Assembly (NCBI GenBank): GCA_963921425.1
Contig: OY992834.1
Span: forward strand, 434,001 to 498,000
Direction: 5' to 3'
Length of the DNA: 64,000 nt
From: Dryas octopetala
Lineage: Eukaryota > Streptophyta > Magnoliopsida > Rosales > Rosaceae
This document shows, piece after piece, positions 36,210-44,722 of the stretch. The position numbers and the translations under genes were made by a program. How positions within the stretch are numbered: the stretch's first letter is position 1; every line of letters begins with the position of its first letter. Below the pieces are notes generated by a model. It was given only the letters and a program-made list of their open reading frames with translations, did no database searches and was not told the DNA's origin.

Positions 36210-36780
36210 GGCTTCTAGAGCGATCTTTCAAATAGTTTTATTTAAGAAATTTCTCATGAAACTCACTCTATATTATCTTTTAGGGATTACTGTCATTTTG
36301 CTCCCCAGACTATTACACATGTATCAGTTTGCTCCCCAGACTTCTAATTTGGAAAATTAAGGACCCTGACTTTTTCAATTTTGCCAATTAAGGTTATTCC
36401 GTCAATTTATACATTTTTCATCTAAAATATCGAGATGATCAAGCAAAATTTAGCAAGAAATAAAAGAGGAAAAATGATGCATGAGGAAAAAATGATAAGA
36501 TCTAATTGGAAGGGACCATTTTGCCCTCAAAAATTTGGATAAAAAATGTGTAAATTGACAAAAGAACCTCAATTGGCAAAATTGAAAAAGTCAGAGTCCT
36601 TAATTTTCCAAATTAGAAGTCTGGGGAGCAAACTGATACAAGTGTAATAGTCGGGGGAGCAAAATGGTATTAATCCCTATCTTTTAATGATCTAATTTGT
36701 CTATTTTTTATATTTTTATTTAAAAATCATCTTTACAGAAAATTAAGTATAAGTGTACTAGAAGTTAAGTAGGATGATTG
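36210..36780. mobile_element. Older MITE related to 3345-3700, split by a younger MITE
   Basis: The left half (TTTCTCATGAAACTCACTCT) and right half (TTTTAATGATCTAATTTGTC) line up with consecutive stretches of the 3345-3700 element (CATGGGACCCACTCC... and ...TTTTAACGATCCGAAC). The 395-bp element at 36283-36677 sits between them, so the insertion order can be read. Confidence 0.55.
36283..36677. mobile_element. Mutator-type MITE, 395 bp, with 9-bp target duplication (copy A)
   Basis: The ends GGGATTA...TAATCCC extend into long inverted arms containing CAGTTTGCTCCCCAGACTTC and TTTTTCAATTTTGCCAATT. Flanking TATCTTTTA repeats are at 36274-36282 and 36678-36686. The same family recurs at 63379-63747. 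Confidence 0.9.
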
Positions 36781-36821
36781 TCATATATACATCCTAGGCT
36801 AATTTATTCTTATTATAATTA

Positions 36822-36902
36822 TAATTATTTATTAGTTTAAATTCCTTGATAATTATTTATTAGTTTAGATTCCTTAATAATTATTTATTAGTTTAGATTC
36901 CT
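36822..36902 (+). repeat. Three-copy tandem repeat, about 30-bp unit
   Basis: The unit AATTATTTATTAGTTTAGAT plus TCCTT is repeated three times with slight differences, just after the nested MITE. Confidence 0.8.
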
Positions 36903-37454
36903 AGTATGCTGTCACTGTTGGAACCCTAAATCCTAAAATGGACACAAATTTGAGAGCGCTAGAGGTAGCCATTGGCCAAAGCCCAAGGGTTTTACAAAGA
37001 TGCAAGTTGAAATGGTCACATAAATTTTGTTTTAATGTATTTGTACAGAAAGAGAGTGCAATGCAGTGCAACCAAGTAGGAGATACCACCATACCTTTGC
37101 TTGCCTTGAGAGTGTGAAGTGGCTTTGGGTTGGCCGTTGTCAGCAACTACCATCTGATTTTGTGTGGCTTAATTTTCTAATTCTGTTTTTGCTTCTCTTC
37201 TTCCTTCTGCTTTCTCCGCTTATGTTTTATTTTGTTGCTGCTCCGACTCTCTCTACTTAATAACTTGCTATTCTTGGGCCCGCGTGCCTTCTGCGGCCTT
37301 CCTTTTTCGTTCTGTTCCTTTAGGCCTGTATTTGATTTTGGGCTTCTATCTATGGACATATTTTCAACGGGTTGGGTGGTTCAAGAGAATTTCTATTTCA
37401 ACACCAATTTCTTCTCATTACACACCACTCTTATTTTATTACTTTCAGTTTCAA

Positions 37455-37779
37455 GTAAGGAGTAAAACGTTGAAAATTTCACAAAATTTTCTTTTTTTTA
37501 GGGTATGAAAATTTTAACATGAAACAACAAGATTTCGTCAAAATTTTGATAATTTCGCTGAAATTCTCAAAATTTCAGCTTTGGGGGTGGGATTTCAGGG
37601 AAGTTTATGAGTTTTGAGGAGGCTGAGTTTTGAGAGATCGAGGGAGAAAGAGAAGGATTGAGTTTTGGGAAGAGATGAGGCCGTGGAGGGAGGAAGAGAG
37701 GAGGGGCTGGGTTTTCGGTTGGTTTCGACAGTAGGAGGCGAGATGAGGGTGGGCTGGGCTGGGGATGGGGATGGAGATG

Positions 37780-37836
<57 letters not shown>

Positions 37837-38501
37837 GGAGATAAATGAGAAAAAGGATAAGAAGAAGAAAAAAAAAAAAAAAGGGACTGGGTTTTGACTT
37901 TTGGGGGAAAAAAAGGAAACAAAAAAAAAAACAATTTAAGGGTTAACTCATGTTAGTTTTTTAAACAAATGTCATAATTTTAGATGAGAGATGGGCATAC
38001 ACCTGAATTAAAGAGGGTGAGCAAAACTGCTCTAAAAAAATAATGTGTTTGGTTATTGGGTTAAGGGGTTTAGAAAATAACAATACATGTCATTTTCTTA
38101 TTTGTCCACATATGTTTTATGACAATTGGATTCAAAATGATTAAAATATCCCTTTAAAAGAGGTCATTTTTATGTAATTGTTAATTATTGATTCAAAATG
38201 AGGTAAAAATGATTCAAATATTCAATAAAATTTATGTAATTGTTAATTAGTAAACCATTTTTAATTATTTAACAGTATTTTCTTCCAGCATGCATTATAT
38301 TTATCTTATATCACATAAAGCCTACTATATAATTTGATTTCTTCAATTTTTTATTTTTATCAATGTAGTAGATAATATGTTAAATAAACATATGTTAAAG
38401 TTTCATTCAAAATTTTCATATTTTGATAACAATTTTCGTAATTTCTGTATAATTTTTGTCGAAATCAAAATTTTGTCGAAATTCAACATTTAACTCCTTG
38501 C
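37455..38501. mobile_element. Candidate non-autonomous DNA transposon, about 1.05 kb
   Basis: The left end (AAGGAGTAAAACGTTGAAAA) and the right end (complement AAGGAGTTAAATGTTGAATT) are inverted repeats. They continue inward with matching AATTTC(G)ACAAAATTTT motifs. TTTCAA flanks both sides, but a full-length target duplication is not clear. The inside holds a long (GA)n tract (37786-37834), oligo-A runs and no coding sequence. Confidence 0.6.
37786..37834. repeat. (GA)n microsatellite
   Basis: About 24 GA units inside the 1.05-kb inverted-repeat element. Confidence 0.95.
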
Positions 38502-38579
38502 TTTCAAACACATTAAGTTATACACACTGTGATAAATAAATCAAGCAAGTCTTGGGAAACAAATGATTTATTTTGTCAA

Positions 38580-38695
38580 AGACCATTTGGTCCAGTGGTT
38601 GATACCTAATCTCTTTGTTTGGAGAAGGTTAATTTTGAATTCAAATATCACAGACAACAGTTGTTGATTAATAAGAAAAAAAATAGATGTTTTGT
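38580..38695 (+). mobile_element. Possible tRNA-derived SINE remnant
   Basis: TGGTCCAGTGG fits a pol III A-box (TRGYNNANNGG). About 50 bases on, GAATTCAAAT resembles a B-box, and an A-rich end follows near 38680. No convincing target duplication was found, so it could be chance. Confidence 0.3.
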
Positions 38696-38978
38696 TGTAA
38701 TGAAAATACCTCAATTTATTTAGTTTGGATACAAATGCATGTTAGTGTAGGTTTTTTTTTTTTGTTGTCAATGTTTAACTAGGAAATCACAAAATCAAAT
38801 CATAATCTCTAATTTGTCAACTTTCTAACAATTATGGGAGTGGGAGGTCATTTGGCCTTAAAAGTTAGGTAAATGTGGGACTTGTAACTGTCACATTTGA
38901 TTAGACGTTTAGACAAACGGCAGTAGGTAATTGTAAATAAATAAAAAATTTAGATATTACATTGAAATAATATGGTGC

Positions 38979-39800
38979 AAGTTATAAATTAAACATCCAA
39001 AATTTTAAGGGTGTAAATTGTAATTTGATCATATATTTATATATCCACATTCCAGATAAGGCAAACGAAACAAACCAACAATGCCAGGATCAGCGATGAG
39101 GTATTATGATAGGGATCCTTTCTATTAAATATAGAGTACGTACTTTATCTAATTTCTTAGCATCTTTGTTTAACTGTGATGAAGATGCGAATCCGTGATC
39201 TTCAAATTTGGTTATAGCCTCGGTAATGATTTGCAGACACAGATTGTTGTTGTTTTTTTTTTTTTTTTTTTGTTATATTGGAAGGAATGACATCCGTGTT
39301 AGGGAAGACCTCTTCTGTCACCACCATTATTGCCCATTGAGACATACAGCTGCCGACATTCCAATTGTTATTTAATTTAACGATGGTTCTGATTAATTGA
39401 TCATTAACTGTTAAAATTAATCAAATTAAACAGCTAATTTGAAAGTGAAATTGTTATTAATTAATGTACGGATACCATTAAATAATCCGTATATTCAGTA
39501 GCTAGCAGTGTTTTAACTTAGGAATCACTGCCCATGAATATCTTAATTATTTGTAGCAATTATATATTTGTGGCGTTATGCATGTTTTTATATAGGGAGG
39601 CTGCCAAGAAGAAGAAACCATTTTAGGGGCTTCTTTTTTCTCGATTGCGCCAACGCATATTCCCACATATTCCTTGTTGTATTGTTTTCATAAAATTTAT
39701 AATATAAAGTAGCTGAAGAGATACAGCTTAATTTATAGCTAGCAATTAAGTACCAACAGGTTTTAAGTGCAATAATATAACACACGTGCATGCAAAATTG
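38979..39800 (+). promoter_or_regulatory. Upstream region of the ABCB pseudogene (downstream copy of a duplication)
   Basis: Directly precedes the first coding exon and is the partner of 34765-35390. It includes about 310 bases (39299-39618) missing from the other copy. No core promoter element could be picked with confidence. Confidence 0.6.
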
Positions 39801-40084
39801 CAAATGGTGCAAGCCCAACACCAAGAACTCATGCAGAATATGGAAGAGAAGAAGAAGGAAGTAAACTAGAGTGAGAAGGAGGTGATACCCGAGACTCTGG
39901 GATCTGGTAAGCTGCTTAGCTATGCAGACGCACTGGATTGGACTATGATGGCATTGGGGACCTTGGGTTCCATTGTCCATGGTATGGCTATTCCAGTTGG
40001 ATATCTATTGCTTGGCAAAGCAATCAATGCGTTTGGGAACAATATCCGTGACACTGATGCCATGGTTAAAGCCCTCTACAAGGT

Positions 40085-40440
40085 ATAAAAATATTCAATT
40101 TTCCAAGTTTGATATTCTATTTAAAAACTATTTTTTGTTTTCAAAACGAAAAAACAAGTTTTAGTTGTTTGGTAGACCATTTTTAAAAACAATTTTTAGA
40201 AAAAAATTCAAAAACATGCATTTTTTAAAAAATGATAAAACATAGTTTTTCTTAATTTTTTTTTTACACTTCTTTTTTTTTTAGATGTCATCATTTTTTA
40301 AATTTAAAAATTATTTTCAAATTTCATACCAAACACGTTTTCAAATTTTAAAAATTGATTTTGAAAACTCACATTTAAAAAAAAATCTTAATTTTTGAAA
40401 AAAAAATTTGAGTAGATACCAAACGGGCCTAAGTTTGTGA
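40085..40440. repeat. AT-rich repeat in the first ABCB intron
   Basis: A run of AAAA/TTTT-rich sequence ends in ACCAAACGGGCC, the same terminal motif as the 15541-15784 element. Probably a degraded MITE, but the left end is not distinct. Confidence 0.35.
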
Positions 40441-42162
40441 GGTCTAAGATTTGGCTTTAAGCCCTTAAATCACAAACACTTCTCATGGGTACTTGTTCTT
40501 GTATGTTCAGATTATTCCATTTGTGTGGTACATGGCCTTTGCCACATTCCCAGCTGGAATACTTGGTATATTTCCTTAACTATATATGCTACAACTAATA
40601 TTAATCTATGGGTGACCATCACACACATATATATAAATATATATAGAAGAATTATGGTCAGGATAAATAAGTAAAAAAGCCTGAGAAAAAAAAGAGGACA
40701 AAGGAGAAGAATTTTTCACCAAAATACCTTCTTTAGATCTATGTATTCCTTAAATCTCCAATATATGGTATCACTGTGAGAGTAGTAAAAATGTAATAGG
40801 TAGTAATTAACTACTTATCCTGGTTGCCTTTTTGGAGTTTGCAGAAGTTGGATGCTGGATGTATACAAGTGAAAGACAAGTGGCACGTTTAAGATTGGCA
40901 TATCTAAGAGCAGTGCTTAGCCAGGAGATTGGGGCTTTTGATACAGATTTAACAAGTGGAAAAATAATGACTGGCATTAGTAACCACATGAGTATCATAC
41001 AAGATGCAATTGGAGAGAAGGTACAGTGCATGCCAGTCTTGCCAGTCTTGCTCATATGTATGTTTGATCCAACTCATGATCAACAGCTTTAATTAATTAA
41101 TGACAATTAATCACGTACAGTTGGGGCATTTTCTGTCAAGCTTTGCAACTTTCTTTTCTGGAATTTTGATTGCTGCCATATGCTGTTGGGAAGTGGCACT
41201 GCTTACCTTGTTGGTCGTTCCTTTGATTCTTTTAAGGCTTATTATGATTTTTGCCCCCTGAACTATGATTCCATTCCTAATGTGCCCCCTTACTTATTAA
41301 TTTTATCAATTTACCCCCTAACAGTTACAACGTTATTCTAATGTACCCCTTCGTCCAATTTCCGTCTCAACTTCCGTCTATTTTGCTGATGTGGCAGGGT
41401 ATATTGGTCATTTCGACCTCCCTGGACCATTCAGTACCCCATTTTTTCCACCTAGACAGCCCCCAATTGCCACATACCCACATGTGGGACCCACCCGATG
41501 CCAGCTCAGCTCACGTAGGGACCCAGTCTTATTGGGTCAACTGGATCGATCTCCATCAAACCATCATCGCATCCCCTCCGTTTTCAGAAGATTCTCTGCA
41601 ATTAGGGTTCCATCATCGCATCGCCTCCTTTCTTCAGAAGATTCACGGACGGAAGCCGAGATTCTCTGCGTCTGGGTGTGGGATTTTGAGCTGATTTGGT
41701 GAAGTGAGGTCTGAAGATTCATTTGGCAGACAAAAGTAAGTTTTTTTGAACTTTTGGAACTGTTAGGGTTTTCGACTTTTGGAACTTTTGGAACTGTTTG
41801 GTTTGTTTTATTGTGTATCGATGAGTGGTGTGCCATGTGCAAGATTCTTTGCATTTTAAAGCTTTTTTGAACTTTTGGAAGTGTTAGGAATTGTTTATTG
41901 CTTTAGACCCCAGTTTTCAACGAATGTGGTCCATGGTTGGTGTCGTGTACTTGTGGAATAGTGGGTTGGGGGTTTAATTGGGGGTTTTTATCTACCATTC
42001 AATATTGGAAACAGAATTTGTCTTTTACCTGGTGTTGCAACTTTATGGTTTTAGATTGGTTGGTGTCGTGTCTTTTAGTGCATAAATGAGGCTTCCATTT
42101 ATATATGCTGCCAAGGGTTGTTACACACTTACACCTAATAAATTTCATTAAACATACTTCTA

Positions 42163-43605
42163 GTGAAAAAAACTAAGAGGAGGGTGGAACCTGCTGATGG
42201 CGAAAGGGTCAATGTGATTGAGGTGGAAAGTGAGTCTGAAGATGATAATGCAGATGATGGTGAGTCTGAAGATTATAATGCTGAGGAGAGTGAGCCTGAA
42301 GATGAAGATGATAATGCTGAGGAGGGTGAGTCTGAAGATGAAGATGCTAATGCTGAGGAGGGTGAGTATGAAGATGATGAGGAAGATGATGCAGCTGATC
42401 CTTTGTTTGAGGATGAATTTTATGGAGTTAGTGATGAAGAGATTAGGCTAGTGAGGGATGATGATAGGCTATTTGAGGGATACATAGACCCCACTGCTGA
42501 TGACAGAGACCCTAATGCTGAATTGGATGATAATGTGGTTTCGGATGAGGAAATTGATGATGAGGTGAGGACACCAGACAACTCATCAGATGAAGATCTT
42601 CCTCAGCAGGGCACTGCAGTTAAAAGACCAAAGAGGAGACTGCCCAAGTTTCATGAATTCAATGAGGATGTAGACCTAAAGGACCCTAATTTTAAGTTGG
42701 GAGACAAGTTTGCCACTGCTAATTTGTTTAGAAGGGCTGTTAAAGAGTTCTCACTGAAATGTGGTAGACAAATTGATTTTGTGAAAAATGATAAAAATGC
42801 AATAAGGGCAGTTTGTAAGAAGAAGTGTGGGTTTGTTGTGTTTGCATCCTCACAGAATGGTAGTTCTGAGTTGTATGTGAAGACCTTGGTGGGCAATCAT
42901 GTTTGCAATAAGGAAACAGTAAGCAAGCATCTCACTGCAGATTGGCTTGCAAAGAGGTATATGACTCAACTTGCTTACAACCCGAGATGGGAGCTGAATT
43001 CTTTCAAGGAACAGGTCCTAAATGAGACAGGGATAAATGCACAAGCCTCATTGATCTACAGAACAAAGGCTAAGGCCACTGTGTTACTTGAGGGAACATA
43101 TATGCAACAATATGGACAAATGTGGGACTATTGTGCTGAGTTGTTGAGGAGAAATAGGGTAAGCACAGTGATATTGAAGACATCTGGTGGTGAGCAAGAT
43201 GCTATTAGGTTCCAGAGGGTGTACATTTGTCTTGGTGCCTTGAAGAGAGGTTTTTTAGAGGGATGTAGGAAAGTAGTTGGGCTGGATGGGTGTCACATCA
43301 AAGGACCTCATCCTGGACAGATTCTAAGTGCTGTTGGGATAGATGCCAACAATGGCATGTACCCAATAGCATATGCTGTGGTTGAGGTGGAGAATTATGA
43401 GACATGGTACTGGTTTCTGGAGCTGCTGGGGGGTGACTTGCACATTGAAAATTCGCATCATTGGGCATTTTTAAGTGACAAGCAGAAGGGACTTATAGAT
43501 GCCATCAAGGATCAGTACCCCGAGTCAGAGCATAGACATTGCCTTAAGCATTTATATGCTCATTTTGTAAAACTTGCATATTGCCATGTTTTGTGTACTT
43601 TGTAA
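42163..43605 (+). pseudogene. MURA-type transposase, C-terminally truncated
   Basis: The frame is open for 480 codons. Residues about 10-150 are an acidic Glu/Asp-rich repeat leader. Residues about 165-250 are a MuDR DNA-binding-type domain (GDKFATANLFRRAVKEFSLK ... CKKKCGFVVFAS ... NHVC). Residues about 290-475 are the start of the MULE transposase core (VVGLDGCHIKGPHPGQIL, with the first catalytic Asp; AFLSDKQKGLIDAI, with the second; EHRHCLKHLYAHF). The third acidic catalytic residue and the SWIM zinc finger of complete MURA are absent. The frame runs into the 86-bp tandem repeat and stops. The frame begins with GTG after a TTCTAG that could be a splice acceptor, so an upstream exon with the true ATG is likely. 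Confidence 0.85.
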
Positions 43606-43853
43606 GCAGGTGTAGATGTTTGGATGTCTTGTGTTGCTTTTAGGCACATTTTGTAAAACTTGCATATTGCCATGTTTTGTGTACTTTGTAAGCAGGTGTA
43701 GATGTTTGGATGTCTTGTGTTGCTTTTAGGCACATTTTGTAAAACTTGCATATTGCCATGTTTTGTGTACTTTGTAAGCAGGTGTAGATGTTTGGATGTC
43801 TTGTGTTGCTTTTAGGCACATTTTGTGAACCTTGGAAGGCTTGTGTTGCTTTT
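43561..43853 (+). repeat. 86-bp tandem repeat, three full copies plus a partial fourth
   Basis: CATTTTGTAAAACTTGCATA begins at 43561, 43647 and 43733, and a diverged CATTTTGTGAACC begins at 43819. The first copy lies in the end of the transposase frame. The unit length is not a multiple of three, so the array breaks the frame. Each unit holds a GTAAAACT donor-like site and a TTGCTTTTAG acceptor-like site. Confidence 0.93.
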
Positions 43854-44116
43854 CGGATGATTGTATGCAGGGTATGCAGGGGTTGCAATATATAATGTCA
43901 TATTACTGCAAAATTCATGTCCATTTATTTTCACAGAAAATCTATGTCAATTTATTTCAAATAGGATCAACCATTAATTCATGTCAATTTACTGTCCAAA
44001 CCCATGCCAATTCACCTTAGTTTTTCATACTATTCATAATCATATTCATTTCGTTTTCATACCATTCCTAATCAAATTCATTGCATAATATGGAAAGAAA
44101 ATCTAAATAATATATA

Positions 44117-44300
44117 CATTGTCAATTTCATTACAAACACAATTTCTCATACTGATGCCCTTAATAGCATAATAACCAACAAAATTCCCCAGGAGACAAC
44201 CATACATTGTCAATTTCATTACAAACCTAGTTGGATATTTTCCATACTTATGCCCTTAATAGCATAATAGCCAAGAAAATTGCCCAGGACACAACCAGGG
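44117..44300 (+). repeat. Two-copy duplication of the 3' end of the GRF gene
   Basis: CATTGTCAATTTCATTACAA occurs at about 44117 and about 44205. Each copy is followed by a TGCCCTTAATAGCATAATA block. The second copy holds the stop codon of the GRF zinc-finger gene, and the first is a diverged duplicate downstream of it. Confidence 0.8.
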
Positions 44301-44722
44301 CAACCCACAAGCGCTTTTCTCTAGCATTCTCTCTTTCAACCATTACTCTAGGACCCTCAATACCATTAAGCCTTCTCTACAGCCCATTGATCACATCCCT
44401 TGAACGATCGCACATCTTTGGATCCAGCCACACGAAAAAACCACAACCCGTGTTTTTCTGCAAACCCAACCATTATTAGCTCTAACTAAATTATTAAACA
44501 TAAACCATGAACCAGAATCATAACCATGAACCAGAATCAACCCATAAATCTCACCCCAGTCCACTTTGGACACCCATGAAACCTCCTCCCTGGATTCAAA
44601 TCTGTCCAGGAGGTGGATATTCGTGCAACCAATCCACAGTGGCAGCGCAGTGATGATTCACCATCAGCATCTTCGTTGTGCGTCCTGCTCTGGTAGCTTC
44701 GATGGCTGCTGCTTCGACTCAT
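44248..44722 (-). pseudogene. GRF zinc-finger protein carried by the MULE (premature stop)
   Basis: Two exons join in phase: 44722-44555 and 44457-44248 (GTGAGA donor, TTTGCAG acceptor). Exon 1 gives a Ser-rich leader and then LRCHCG...TSWTDLNPGRRFHGCP, the GRF zinc-finger core. Exon 2 gives CGFFVWLDPKMCDR, finishing the finger with the last Cys, then a charged helix (VMVERENAREKRLW) and a hydrophobic tail (VALVVSWAIFLAIMLLRA). This layout matches the small GRF proteins common in plant genomes, whose role is unknown. A TAG at 44377-44379 interrupts the helix before RRLNGIEGP. It starts about 100 bases inside the right terminal repeat, so that repeat probably supplies its promoter. Confidence 0.82.

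Larger units (their letters stand above)
32560..39800. other. Transposon-rich intergenic region with no intact gene
   Basis: Seven kilobases between MOR1 and the ABCB pseudogene hold several inverted-repeat elements (33545-33997, 34900-35040, 36283-36677, 37455-38501), a poly-A micro-insertion, microsatellites, a possible SINE and a duplicate of the ABCB upstream region. Open frames here are short and motif-free. Confidence 0.7.

Noticed and set aside
41341..41702. Open frames of 103-117 codons in the left MULE end, mirrored at 44664-44990
   Set aside because: The same frames appear in both inverted repeats; they are terminal-repeat sequence, not genes.
43561..43853. Regularly spaced repeats considered as a CRISPR array
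   Set aside because: The units are contiguous 86-bp tandem copies without unique spacers, inside a plant transposon.
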